Source of the DNA: Leptidea sinapis
Taxonomy: Eukaryota; Arthropoda; Insecta; Lepidoptera; Pieridae
DNA length: 64,000 nucleotides
Assembly (NCBI RefSeq): GCF_905404315.1
Contig: NC_066292.1
Span: 5,456,001 to 5,520,000, forward strand
Direction of reading: 5' to 3'
The notes under the pieces are model-generated. The model did no database searches, was not told where the DNA came from, and saw only the letters and a program-made list of their open reading frames with translations. Shown piece by piece: positions 54,701 to 62,604 of this stretch. The position numbers and the translations under genes were made by a program. Positions within the stretch are counted from its first letter, which is position 1. Each line of letters opens with the position of its first letter.

Positions 54701-57700
54701 TGAACAAGACACTCATTTGAGCACGGCTATTTATAAAAAGTAGATGGTATCAATGTGTAGACTGGAAACCTGTTTCGGTCTGAAGGGCGACGTAGCTACT
54801 GACATTACTGGGCAAATGAGACTTAACATCTTATGTCTCAAGGTGACGAGCGTAATTTTTGTGCCGCTCAAAATTTTTGGGTTTTTCAATAATCCTGCGC
54901 GGCACTGCATTGTAATGGATAGGTCGTATCAATTACCATCAGCTGAACGTCCTGCTCGTCTCGTCCCTTATTTTCATTTTAAAAAAAATCTGTTACATAA
55001 CGCTACACGAGTTCTTACGATGTGACGAGATGAACAAGACACTTATTTCACGGCTATATATAAAAAATAGCTAGCACTACACCAATGTGTAGACTGGAAA
55101 CCCTGAACAGAACGCAATCGAAAATTCAGATTTTTGAAGCCTAAAAAGAAATAAACTATATATCATCTATAGGATCGTTCGTTTTAAGTACCTTTTTTTT
55201 GTCTAAGAATGAACCAATGAAAAATAGGAAAAAAATTTGGTTGGCTTTACGTAGTTACATCTTATATATAAAATTCTCGTGTCACAATGTTCGTTCCCGT
55301 ACACCACCGAAACGGCTTGAACGAATCTCATGAAATTTTGTGAGCATATTGAGTAGGTCTGAGAATCGGCCAATATCTATTTTTCATCCACCTAAATGTT
55401 AAGGGTGGTCCACACGACATTTTTTTTTTTATTTTTTTTGACATTTTTTTTTAAATTTGTTTGATTATGAGTCAGCATTAAAAAATACATACAACTTCAA
55501 ATTTTCACCCATCTACGATCAACAGTTAGTTTTGTATCGCGATTTTAATATCGGCAATACAACGTTTGCTGGGTCACCTAGTAATACATATAAAGAAACT
55601 GTAACGTGCGTATATTTTTGACTTTATACGGAAATAATACGAAGCGATTATTACTTTACTCTTATACGAATACGAAAATGAAATTCCTGGAGTGAAAAGA
55701 TTTTAAAAAAGAAGAAAATAATAACTTTATTATTCTCATTTTGCAACATGAAACATTGCTAGACCACTTTTGGTCAGTGAAAAGATTTTAAAAAAGAAGA
55801 AAATAATAACTTTATTATTCTCATTTTGCACCATGAAACATTGCTAGACCACTTTTGGTCATTCTCCTATGTCCATGAGTGTACAGTCCGTCACACACAG
55901 CGATGACTCACAGCAGTCATGACACACGGCAGATCGACGCACTATCACGTCGTTGACCTTGGCTTTGATCTTCACCTCCGAATTTACACATGCCATATGC
56001 AGGCCAATGGAAAATTATCCAAACACGTAACAATTATTACATACACCGATGAAACATGAACTAAGCTGATTGAAATAAATATGATATACGCGACTTACAA
56101 TGTTTTAAATGCATTATTATTTTATTATAATACTAGCTTTTACCCGCGACAACGTCCGCGTGGAATAGTTACTTTGGGCAGCATTTTTTTTATTTTTTAG
56201 AATATCTTGCAAATACTACACATACAAACTCGGTTACCTACCTATAAATTTATTATTTTAAACATATTTATAAACTACTTTATTTCGTTTTCCCACACTT
56301 TATCAAAACATAATAATTTTGCGGGTTTGATATTCGTGATAATAATATAGTTTCTTATGGGAAAAACATTTTTTCTTAAAGTATTCCTGTAAATTTTATG
56401 TGTTTTATCTTTGTACCAAATATAATATAATACAATATTAAGAAATCTGACGACAGGTCAAATATAACGTTACTAACCTTGAGATAGCTGCCACTGAAGA
56501 TGGACTCAAATGTCTTCATAACTTCTATTACTTCTGTCAGATCTTCTTCCAGCAGGTAGCACAATATGGCGAGCGCTGAGCAACACTAAAAACAATAGCT
56601 TGGATTAATATATTACTTTGGAGTATAATTATAAAAATAAATCAGTGATACCCTCCATATTTATATATGGCAATGGTTTAACTACTTCGTCCCAACAATG
56701 AGTAATGGAATATCAAACGAATTTTGAATAGAAATTGTTTCCAAAAGTTCTTTATTGAAAATTATTTATAATATGCCATATTTATTTTGTATTAATCAAT
56801 TATAAAAGAATCAATGAACGATTGGTTTGATTAGAGATGAAAATTCGTAGTTAGCAAGTTGGGGTAGCGATGAAGCTTGGTTGGCATACCTCAGTCCGGG
56901 ACTCAAGGGAGGCTGTCTTATCCATGGCAGCTGCAAGCAGTGCGGGCCTCACCACGCTCATAAACTCCTCGGTGCCCTCCTCACCAATCTGACAATACAG
57001 AAAAAATATTCAATATCCCCTCAAAATAAATTTTCAATATCGCCACAAGTTAGGATATCATCCTCACCATCTGGATGTGTGGCGGTCCTCCACAGTGCGG
57101 TTTACAAGGAGCTTTCTTCCACGTACTACAAAGCTGTGGAATGAACTTCCTTGTGCGGTGTTTCCGGGACGATACGACATGGGTACCTTCAAAAAAAGCG
57201 CGTACACCTTCCTTAAAGGCCGGCAACGCTCCTGTGATTCCTCTGGTGTTGCAAGAGAGTGTGGGCGGCGGCGATCACTTAACAACAGGTGACCCGTACG
57301 CTCGTTTGTCCTCCTATTCCATAAAAAAAAAAAAGTATAGAATTATTGGTGTTAAATGAGAAGCGAGCTAACTATCATAATTATTAAGTTGTAAAATAAA
57401 ATTCTGAGTTGTGAACAACTGACAACAGTTCACAGATAAAATAAAAGTGAAGATAAGACTAAGTCAGCTAAGGCACATTAAGTAAACATTGCTAATATGC
57501 TCTCAACAGAATTACAAAAAATTTGCCAGCAGAATTACCAACATGATTTTTGGATGATTATAGCGTATACATAAACTGGTAATGTGCTATTACAATTACA
57601 ATAGAAACTTGATTTTAATGTAGCTTCAAAGAAAATTCGGCTAAGAACATACATTTTGTAATCTTGCAAGCTATAGGAAAAATATTGAGTTTCAATGCAA

Positions 57701-60700
57701 ATGAGCCAGCCTCACCTAACACAATGCAGGTCATCAATTTACTTCATTTATTTTTTTAATAAGTTTTATTTTATTTTGCTTAATACTGACCACCTTTATT
57801 ATATTCTAAGAAGATATTCATAGCAGTGCTTAAGTTTTACAAAAATAAGGAAAGCAATTAATGAGTTATTCCAGATTATTCAGAATGTTGAATTCCAATA
57901 ATCATCTCATTAGCTGAAAATTTTTAAAGAAATTCTGTAGAGAAATTCTCAATATTGTAATATTTATTTTACAAAATATATACCATGGGCCCAAAAGCCC
58001 TTGAAGAAATTAATATTAGAAGTAATAATATCTATATGATGCAGCTACTGTACTCAATAACTTTTGTATTAATTTACAATTACTTTTTTGACTTACTCAT
58101 GTAAGGCATTAACTATTTGACGTTTGAGTATGTTTGATGCATTACTTGACATATTATGTTGTAACTGAAATGATTTTTAAATCGAAGAAAATGTAAATCT
58201 AATATATAAAATTCTCGTGTCACGGTGTGCGGGACCGAACTCCTCCGAAACGGCTTGAACGATTCTCATGAAATTTTGATTGCATATTGGGTAGGTCTGA
58301 AAATCGGACAACATCTATTTTTCATCCCCCTAAATGTTAAGGGTTTCCACGAATTTTTTTTTATTTTTATTATATTTTGTTTGATTATGTATGAGTCAGC
58401 ATTAAAAAATACATACAACTTCAAATTTTCACCCACCTACGATCAACAGTTACTTTTGTATCGCGATTTTAATATAGGCAATACAATGTTTGCTGGGTCA
58501 GCTAGTCATGATATAAAAGAGTGGCAATGAGTTTCTTGCTACTTCTTTTAATTAGTTCAAACCTTTATTGAGGTAGCGGTAGATTCAATAAGAAATAATA
58601 TTTTTTTGACATTCATAAGTGTCATTGCCGTGACCTACATCAATAAAGTGACTTTGATTTGATATATAAATACAGTTTTGTCTTTAACAGAAGGAACACC
58701 GATTTAATTGACCAATTGACAGATACCTGTAGTGCGAGTATGGGCGCGAGAGACGCGGCTGCTCTCCTCTCGCCATCCTTGCCGCGGCGCAGAGCCCGGG
58801 TCACGTGGTCGGCCAGGGTCAGCCGCTGCCCCGTGAGCATGGGCGTGAGGTACCGCCGCTGGAACGCACTGCGAAGCGCCACCAGGGCTGCCGCGCGCGC
58901 TGCATTCGATCTAGCACTCAATGCATCTATGGTCTCCAATACTTTTTCTTCGAATTTCTCTTGAAGTTCGCTCTCTGAAAGCGAATATATTTGTTTTCCG
59001 AATGAATTAGCATTAATTTATCATATTATAAATAATATTTTAAAGTTATACTTTCTTAAAAAAAAAAATTTTACGGATGCAACGCAATAAAGCGTCACGA
59101 AAATGTGGCACGTTCTTGTCCAAGAAGAGGGAGATTGAAACCGATTAACACAGAGTGAGAAAGGGCAAACATAGCATGAAGCACATAGCGCCACGAGTAA
59201 GTAGAACATCTTCTCTACTAGCGTTGTATCGTGTAGGTGCGCGCGACCACTAGTAAGTAGAACATCTTCCCTACTAGCGTTGTATCCTACATACTAAAAC
59301 TAGTTTGGCAAGTTTCACTTCTGACATGTGTACTTTGTACACATGCGTATTTTTTTTTAATTTTATTCCATAGACCAGAAATATAGTCTTTGAGGTAAAT
59401 AACAATATAACTTAATACATTAATTAATTTATGTAGTCAAAAACTAGAGTAGGTTCAAATATTCATTATATTGTTGTCAGAGAATATAGGACATTAAAGC
59501 AGTTGATATTTACCACTTGGATGATTCTTTGAACAGGATGAGTGCTAGGTACCACAAGCAAGCATAAGTGTGTTTTGGTTTGAAGAGTGCCGTAGCTAGT
59601 GAAATTACTACTGCTACTGCCGGGCTAATGAGACTTAACATTTCAGTGATGAGTGCAATAGCGATGCAACATTTATGTAAAGGAGAAAGATTATTGGGTT
59701 CAATCAATAATTGTGAGCAGCACTGCATTCTAATGCTATTATTATTACTAATCATCAGGTGAATATCTTGCATATATCACCACTTATTCTTAATCAAAAT
59801 GTTGTTTTATATTTAAATCTGTATCAATACCTGTATCATCATTATTACTCTTGAGATCCGACTGGCATGATGTCTCCGAAAAATTGTCATTTGTCAAATC
59901 TATTCCTGCATCTTCATCTGAAGAATAAGGCAGCTCCGTTCTTCTGTGCTCTGCAAGTGATACAAATCCTTGTTTACAGGACATACATAATGTACACTAA
60001 ATGAAGCCAAATTCTCACTAAGCTGAGAACAATTAATCACTAAATATTTCAAAGAAATGTAAGTGAAATAAGTATATTATATAGTAAGTGTAAGACTCAC
60101 TAGCATTCAGATGACCAACAAAACTCATTTGTCCTCTAACTCTTGTCTATACTAGTTACTAAAATGTACATAAAGTAAATTGTCTTATCTTGAAAAAGGA
60201 ACACATACAATAATTGACATAATTATGAAGTTTATAGACTGTGATCTGTACAAGTCACTCTGTGGACATGCTACAACTTCAATAAAAATTATGGATGATT
60301 AAATGGCAATTCTGAACAAATATAAAATAAATCCTATTAATATTATAAATGTGAAAGTTTGTATGTCTGGATGTATGTTTGTACTTCTTTAACGCAAAAA
60401 CTACTGAATGGATTGTGATGAAACTACAATAATATAGCTCACACAATAACACATAGGCTATTATTTATAAAACTATCGCGTGAATTATACTTTATATGGC
60501 AAAACAATGTCTTCCGGGTCAGCTAGTATTATACTAAAGTTAGAGCAAACATTTTAGTAAAACTCATGTATATTCACAAAATATACTATTTTATAGATAG
60601 GATTAATTAGAGCTAAGATCACAGCATTCTAACTTTAAACTTTGGTATGCCAGAATGTTGATCATGTTAAACAGAAACCAGTGGGAGGCTATTTTGCACA

Positions 60701-62035
60701 GGGTGCCATCTATATTGAGGCTATCACAACGGCACCTATTTCTGCAGTGAAGCAGTAATATATCTATTGTGTTTCGGTATGAAAGGCCCCGTAGCTAGTG
60801 AAATTATTGAGCAAATGAGACTTAACATCTTATGTCTGAAGGTGACAAGTGTAATTCTAGTGTCACTCAGAATTTTTGGGTTTTTCAAGTATACTGAGTG
60901 GCATTGTATTGTAATCGGCAGGGCTTATAACCATCAGCTGAACCTCCTACTAGTCTCATCCCTTTTTATAAAAAAAGGAAGTATTTCAGCCATTTTTGAA
61001 TATCACATGTCTATTGGTGATTCATTAAAATCAAAATTAATAATTGCAAACATATATATAAAAGACAAAACATATAATAAATACTATGTTAATACTATAC
61101 TACAATCTGGATGTATTGACGAAAGTATATATTTCAGGTTTTACTGGAGTGTATTATAAAATTATTTTTACATAATTATGTGATTATTCGATACTTTTTA
61201 GAAGTCTAGAAATGCTGTACAATGGCTCAATAAGGAAGCTCATGTGGTCTTAAATTTTCTGAGAAGACATTCATAATAGTGCTAGTTTTACAAACACTTA
61301 ATGAGTTATTCCAGAAAAATATTCAGAATGTTGAATTGGAATAATCATCTCATTAGCTGAAAATTCACAATATAACACTAGGATTTATTGTAGAAAAAAT
61401 TCTCAAAATTGTAATATTTCTTTAACATAATATATAACCTTACTATACTCTTGAAGCAGTAATAATATCTTTATAAATACTGCATACTAATATAACTTGT
61501 CTTTACATTCAAATATTACTCTAAATGATATTGAAGTGTTGATTATTTCGAACATTAATCAGAAAAAGGTCATTATTAAATATGAAAAAATAAATCAGCT
61601 ATTTGAGTGGATATGACCATATGTCAGCAAAAAGATTATTACATAAATTTGTTTGTTATCTAAGAACATCAAGGTCAAAATACCATACGAAAAATAACAA
61701 CTACGAATTGTCATTCTAGTAAGGTTACGTGCATGTGGCCTATGTTATGACATCAAAGAGATTGTAGCATTACGAGAAACTTGCGAAACACGGAACTGTT
61801 AGATCTTTATGACCTTTTGTAAGCATATGTTGCAGACTTCCTATTGCATATTGCATTTCTTTGTAAGTACGTTCATTATGTACGAGAGAATTCTCGATCA
61901 CAAGGTCGACGACGACGCGTGATCACAGATTTGGCGAATTCCAGTCCACTGCACTGTCTCGATGTAGCAAAACTCATTAACACCAGAACAATAGAAAAAC
62001 TCACCGTATTTTCCTTTTTTCTTTCCTTTAGGCAT
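45566..62035 (-). CDS. Ifrd1: Interferon-related developmental regulator (IFRD1/TIS7 family), complete
   Basis: Eight exons on the minus strand in order: 62035-62005, 59950-59831, 58974-58727, 56988-56890, 56585-56478, 54640-54458, 48578-48372, 45799-45566. All junctions are AG/GT with matching phase, and 1230 coding bases give 409 aa plus stop. The protein begins MPKGKKKGKYEHRRTELPYSSDEDA (like vertebrate MPKNKKR...SDEDAS). It has an ARM-like helical IFRD domain, residues ~55-330, with LTLADHVTRALRRGKDGERRAAASLAPILALQ and KYHAKRDRKVQRATFRDI. It ends in a shortened IFRD C-terminal region. Vertebrate homologues (~450 aa) act as nuclear transcriptional co-regulators. No catalytic residues are expected. 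The C-terminus ends just at a repeat. Confidence 0.93.
45800..46160. other. IFRD intron, no recognised feature
   Basis: Part of the 2.57 kb last intron; nothing recognised before the mariner. Confidence 0.5.
46161..47409 (+). mobile_element. mariner element, frameshifted, right end lost
   Basis: Left end CCGAGGGCTGCACTAAAAGT, then ATCGGGAAT. Right side CTTGATTCCCGAAAT ends abruptly into an (AT)n run at 47409, so the outer ~19 bases of the right repeat are missing. Transposase pieces: MELAQENSRAMIYYGFRSGLTQKQC, IYRWFAESQRGRIKL, MSQIQIILHEQLG, SGDESW-type catalytic entry replaced by frameshifted text, PTKIVRSRNVAKKMVAPFVTKTDHVATIPLEGQRTVNAEWY, PQVVSEQRKENCHR, HRMEKCVKNRGEYFEKQ. At least four frameshifts or stops. 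Confidence 0.88.
47515..47669. repeat. Near-perfect 71-bp inverted repeat (hairpin), 13-base loop
   Basis: Arms 47515-47585 and 47599-47669 are reverse complements with two mismatches that I count. The ends are CAGCTTATTGCCAACATT and its inverse. Lies in the last IFRD intron, so a primary transcript on the minus strand would contain it. No ORF. Confidence 0.95.
47670..48371. other. IFRD intron, no recognised feature
   Basis: AT-rich with no coding signature. Confidence 0.5.
48372..48578 (-). CDS. Ifrd1: IFRD exon 7 (KYHAKRDRKVQRATFRDI)
   Basis: 69 codons in phase 0 between TGTGTTCAG and GAG|GTGATT. VRMAAGGAIAIAHEL followed by KYHAKRDRKVQRATFRDIIKYFE matches MRIAAGESLALLFEL and KHRAKVDKRKQRSVFRDVLRAVEE, the most diagnostic IFRD block. 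Confidence 0.96.
48579..49173. other. IFRD intron and probable LINE 5' leader
   Basis: The 5' limit of the LINE that follows is not clear. A box-B-like GAGTTCGCATCCC lies near 49028-49040. I found no convincing target duplication. Confidence 0.4.
49174..50103 (+). CDS. LINE ORF1: PHD-like finger, coiled coil, FP25-like C-terminal domain
   Basis: 309 aa. Residues 4-50 form a Cys-rich PHD-like finger (CASCGAQ, CSVCKQRYDYQC, WKCPKCK). Residues ~75-155 are a heptad-rich coiled coil (LNKVMFQL, LAEDIKTIKNEVTSMKESLEMA, EIARINRELQDRDQWARAN). From ~157 the domain NVEIRGIPQKKNENLYEIAEKIGQ ... ISKARALAREKNFQYIWVKHCKIMARR follows, the C-terminal module shared by many insect LINE ORF1s and resembling baculovirus FP25-type proteins. 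It is a likely RNA chaperone. ATG 49174 is chosen because the finger starts immediately after it. Intact. Confidence 0.88.
   Translation: MFACASCGAQHSDGTVCSVCKQRYDYQCSGVSEVGYRKLGDRKNSWKCPKCKTSQSATPATTSPQPLQLEKIHEQLNKVMFQLTPLTSLAEDIKTIKNEVTSMKESLEMAFHLIGVQSEKVKDLESRLITAEKITLEVPALKSEIARINRELQDRDQWARANNVEIRGIPQKKNENLYEIAEKIGQICDVYIKKEEINYIARIPTRAPNTEKPIVIAFNCRYSKEELVAASRKNKKLNLTSLGFSTAGSFYINDHLTQRNKNLLSKARALAREKNFQYIWVKHCKIMARRSDTSPIFFIKCESDLTKIT
50413..53295 (+). CDS. LINE ORF2: endonuclease-reverse transcriptase, intact
   Basis: 960 aa, uninterrupted. APE-type endonuclease (1-240): IYYQNTRGLRTK, LTETWL, GGGVLLAIKR, MGDFNLSN, RVLDLVLSN, PEDSHHKSL. RT (~460-760): GAGPDRIPPLF, KSAFITPIHKNG..NYRPISKL, PEQHGFIRNRST, IFTDFRKAFDRIDH, SGVPQGSLLAPLLFNIFINDI, LLYADDMKIF, DLGVIHDSKLSYDKHI. 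The end region TLYCTYVRSILEYCTQIWNP is also present. No RNase H. The 309-base gap after ORF1 is longer than usual. The start at 50413 (MAPNNLNIYYQNTRG) suits the family. Nicks target DNA and primes cDNA there. Confidence 0.93.
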   Translation: MAPNNLNIYYQNTRGLRTKTHLFKRNIQLNSYDVISLTETWLLSSINDSELFDDRYIIWRRDRNYLATRERYGGGVLLAIKRELIAEERLEWRTSAEDIWVTVSYKNNRTTPKIHFCCIYLCSERLGHSFNSQLNNFTTNLSLIINSCPNDIFIIMGDFNLSNIQWSPGSHDHPEHSGASGEAQILFVDTMSECNLTQYNLCHNINNRVLDLVLSNAYLAVSSCDDPLIPEDSHHKSLRIILNLENRNHLKTNKRQKYMYEQGDYDNIKLILGKMAWDDYLLINSIEEAIEVFYKNLYDTINKYIPHKFYSPNNFPPWYTAPLKKVLKEKFKFLQKYNTYGNTSDYNTFSILRKRAKVLEDQCYKTYIERCEESITKNPKLFWSFTKSIKNNSNIPPSRLFYEYQSADTGEEVCRLFSDYFQSTFLSPTTNQSDQNRTQPDSSFSISEIEIIPDELNKQLKSVDLTKGAGPDRIPPLFIQKCADVLTEPLTILFKRSLREGVVPKIWKSAFITPIHKNGSRNDIKNYRPISKLCIFAKVFEKLVYTQVYNSVSTLFIPEQHGFIRNRSTTSNLLSFLNYTTFNMDSGGQVDSIFTDFRKAFDRIDHKILLQKILSAGIHGNLYRWFTSYIENRSQAVVLNGYSSEWNFVPSGVPQGSLLAPLLFNIFINDIAACFQHSKFLLYADDMKIFKQIRDVDDCLLLQQDMHRFEKYCSINKLDLNVPKCYAITFTRKPNFIKFQYSLNGHPLKIVNEIRDLGVIHDSKLSYDKHIENIANRANQCIGFIKRSCSQFSSIKVIKTLYCTYVRSILEYCTQIWNPQYDIYINRLESIQRRFVKYLEYKCKTNDNDYDSRCRRYHILPLHERRKIADILFLTKIAQCHIDASHLLSNINLNIPRISARHPKYLHIPHCASNYKQNSFFSRASHCINNLKGFPDFDLFNSSTNSIRSKITKNWFNVFP
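53592..53757 (+). repeat. Dispersed repeat copy (same family as 642-733 and 1359-1460)
   Basis: TTTGGCGAGTCAACATCTCC, GATGCCTCGTGTAG, GAAACACGTGTCGAA and GCGGAGTTTACACTCAAG are shared. Lies immediately after the LINE tail. Confidence 0.75.
53758..54457. other. IFRD intron, no recognised feature
   Basis: AT-rich. The open frames at 54217-54453 on the minus strand are the read-through of exon 6 past its donor. Confidence 0.5.
54458..54640 (-). CDS. Ifrd1: IFRD exon 6
   Basis: 61 codons in phase 0 from GDGSVKVSGAAVEEGAFHAAAVDGWALLLAACTP to LLHAHAIE, between TTCTGCAG and GAG|GTGCGT. GAFHAAAVDGWALLL corresponds to the HISSLLAWTLLLTICP region. Confidence 0.94.
54771..54990 (+). repeat. Repeat A copy, 5'-truncated
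   Basis: Begins at TGTTTCGGTCTGAAGGGCG and ends CTCGTCCCTTATTTTCATTT plus an A-run. The 5' truncation with an intact 3' end is typical of retroposition. Confidence 0.85.
54991..55258. other. IFRD intron; short duplication
   Basis: TCTGTTACATAACGCTACACGAGTTCTTACGATGTGACGAGATGAACAAGAC here mirrors 54658-54712: repeat A has inserted into, or been duplicated with, a ~70-base flank (54656-54725 versus 54988-55057). Confidence 0.6.
55260..55581 (+). mobile_element. Helitron-like element
   Basis: TCTTATATATAAAATTCTCG ... GCTGGGTCACCTAG, flanked by A (55259) and T (55582). Same family as 37112 and 58198. Confidence 0.85.
55691..55860. repeat. 85-bp tandem duplication containing a minus-strand poly(A) signal
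   Basis: 55691-55775 and 55776-55860 are nearly identical (one visible difference). Each copy contains TTTATTATTC, i.e. AATAAA on the minus strand, just downstream of the Cys-rich frame below. Confidence 0.95.
55859..56014 (-). other. Unassigned Cys-rich terminal coding segment (retrocopy or nested 3' exon)
   Basis: The minus-strand frame is open from after a TAA at 56017 to TGA at 55861-55859. It includes GLHMACVNSEVKIKAKVNDV, IVRRSAVCHDCCESSLC and VTDCTLMDIGE. Codon use is balanced and GC higher than the flanks, and a poly(A) signal follows within ~50 bases. CHDCCESSLCVTDC looks like a disulfide-rich protein end, but I do not recognise the family. A possible acceptor (TTCGGAG|GTGAAG) sits inside. 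It lies in IFRD intron 5, same strand as IFRD. It may be the last exon of an alternative IFRD-region transcript, a processed pseudogene fragment, or mobile-element coding. Confidence 0.45.
56133..56230 (-). repeat. Helitron-like 3' end, minus orientation
   Basis: On the minus strand the sequence ends CGCGGGTAAAAGCTAG followed by T. The GTTGTCGCGGG / CCGCG block is typical of another lepidopteran Helitron-like family. The 5' limit was not found. Confidence 0.45.
56478..56585 (-). CDS. Ifrd1: IFRD exon 5
   Basis: 36 codons in phase 0: CCSALAILCYLLEEDLTEVIEVMKTFESIFSGSYLK, between TTTTTAG and AAG|GTTAGT. Parallels CFGVCCFIATDDITELYSTLECLENIFTKSYLK of vertebrate IFRD1. Confidence 0.95.
56589..56880. 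other. IFRD intron, no recognised feature
   Basis: Short AT-rich intron between exons 5 and 4. Confidence 0.5.
56890..56988 (-). CDS. Ifrd1: IFRD exon 4
   Basis: 33 codons in phase 0: IGEEGTEEFMSVVRPALLAAAMDKTASLESRTE, between TTGTCAG and GAG|GTATGC. Matches the IESEEILKTLGPILKKIICDG block in position. Confidence 0.92.
57037..57336 (+). mobile_element. 5'-truncated LINE fragment, same family as 4441-6960
   Basis: Encodes PHHLDVWR, VRFTRSFLPRTTKLWNELPCAVFPGRYDMGTFKKSAYTFLKGRQRSCDSSGVARE and ends TTGTCCTCCTATTCCATAAA plus poly(A). Near-identical to the reverse complement of 4446-4720. Confidence 0.92.
57337..58197. other. IFRD intron, no recognised feature
   Basis: AT-rich. A stretch at 57770-57970 (AGAAGATATTCATAGCAGTG, ATTCAGAATGTTGAATT, ATCATCTCATTAGCTGAAAA) is repeated in diverged form at 61255-61405, so an unclassified ~200-base duplicate exists. 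Confidence 0.5.
58198..58505 (+). mobile_element. Helitron-like element
   Basis: TCTAATATATAAAATTCTCG ... GCTGGGTCAGCTAG, flanked by A and T. Interior very close to the 55260 copy (ATACATACAACTTCAAATTT, TCGCGATTTTAATAT), so both derive from one source. Confidence 0.87.
58727..58974 (-). CDS. Ifrd1: IFRD exon 3 (start of IFRD helical domain)
   Basis: Acceptor GCTTTCAG, donor CTACAG|GTATCT. Product SELQEKFEEKVLETIDALSARSNAARAAALVALRSAFQRRYL ... LTLADHVTRALRRGKDGERRAAASLAPILALQ, closely matching the KSAKTRQAALEGI..AL and RRMTLTDSIERCLKKGK blocks of IFRD1. The largest exon, GC-rich. Confidence 0.95.
59191..59302. repeat. 56-bp tandem duplication
   Basis: CCAC[G/T]AGTAAGTAGAACATCTTC recurs with period 56 (59191 and 59247), including TACTAGCGTTGTATC. 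In IFRD intron 2. Confidence 0.93.
59520..59765 (+). repeat. Repeat A copy, diverged
   Basis: GTGTTTTGGTTTGAAGAGTG, CGTAGCTAGTGAAATTACT, AATGAGACTTAACATTT and CAGCACTGCATTCTAATG match the family; the end is replaced by (ATT)n. Confidence 0.75.
59831..59950 (-). CDS. Ifrd1: IFRD exon 2 (acidic SDEDA segment)
   Basis: Acceptor CACTTGCAG, donor ACAG|GTATTG. Encodes HRRTELPYSSDEDAGIDLTNDNFSETSCQSDLKSNNDDT. The SSDEDAG/SETSC run parallels the SDEDASIETMSHCS run of vertebrate IFRD1. Confidence 0.9.
60332..60526 (+). mobile_element. Short Helitron-like element (second family)
   Basis: Starts TCCTATTAATATTATAAATG, ends CTTCCGGGTCAGCTAG, flanked by A and T. Interior AACGCAAAAACTACTGAATG is typical of the family. 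Confidence 0.8.
60680..60978 (+). repeat. Repeat A copy, long form
   Basis: GTGGGAGGCTATTTTGCACA ... GTGTTTCGGTATGAAAGGCC ... TCTCATCCCTTTTTATAAAA. Confidence 0.85.
60979..62004. other. IFRD intron 1, no recognised gene
   Basis: AT-rich. 61255-61405 is the diverged duplicate of 57770-57970 noted above. Confidence 0.5.
62005..62035 (-). CDS. Ifrd1: IFRD exon 1 (start codon)
   Basis: ATG at 62035-62033 with an ATCATC ATG context, ten codons MPKGKKKGKY and one G before the donor G|GTGAG. The single G joins AG of exon 2 to make Glu. The basic N-terminus matches vertebrate IFRD1. Too short for ORF calling; placed by homology and phase. Confidence 0.88.
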
Positions 62036-62366
62036 GATGATGAATCCTGGGATAGTGCTGACTAACAATAAAACTAAATATTCACTAGTATTTATCTAAA
62101 TTTCTCACTTTTAATCAAGACGGAGAACAGTTCAATATATCAGTTCTTATAGAGCAATTTAGATAACGAATATAACATAAAACAAAAATTTCAGAAAAAC
62201 TCTTTAACATGTTTAACCGTGTATCATTCACACGCGACTCCGCCGATTTGCGCAAGCAAATTGAAATTATTTTATTTATAAAATTAAAATGGTGTTACGC
62301 CGTCAGCCCGTACCTGACGTTGTCAAAATGAGACTGTCACAAAGAGTATATATAAGCTACAAATAT
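62036..62366 (-). promoter_or_regulatory. Presumed IFRD 5' UTR and core promoter region
   Basis: Position only: immediately upstream of the IFRD start codon. I see no clear TATA box or initiator. It contains GC-richer patches (CACACGCGACTCCGCCGATT near 62229) in otherwise AT-rich DNA. Confidence 0.35.
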
Positions 62367-62580
62367 ATGATCGGATTTCGTATGGTCAAATCAAGGCCAA
62401 GCCATCGGATGCGGTACGGTGGGGGACCGCGTCCCGTAGTATGTCGCATCGTCTATCGCACAAAATAATAATAATTAACAGATTTTGTGCGATGGCAAAT
62501 GTGAAATACCAGCGAATATGATCCGGTACGGAACGCGTCCGATGGTTCAGACTTCAGTCGGTACAAAACCGACCATGTGT
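62367..62580. mobile_element. Fold-back element 1 in the IFRD 5' flank
   Basis: Imperfect inverted arms of ~95 bp meet at CGCACAAAAT (62458) / ATTTTGTGCG (62483), with an AATAATAATAATTAACAG centre. Outer ends are GGATTTCGTATGGTC and ACAAAACCGACCATGTG. No ORF. Confidence 0.75.
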
Positions 62581-62604
62581 GTAGCTATTACTCTAATAAC
62601 CTAA

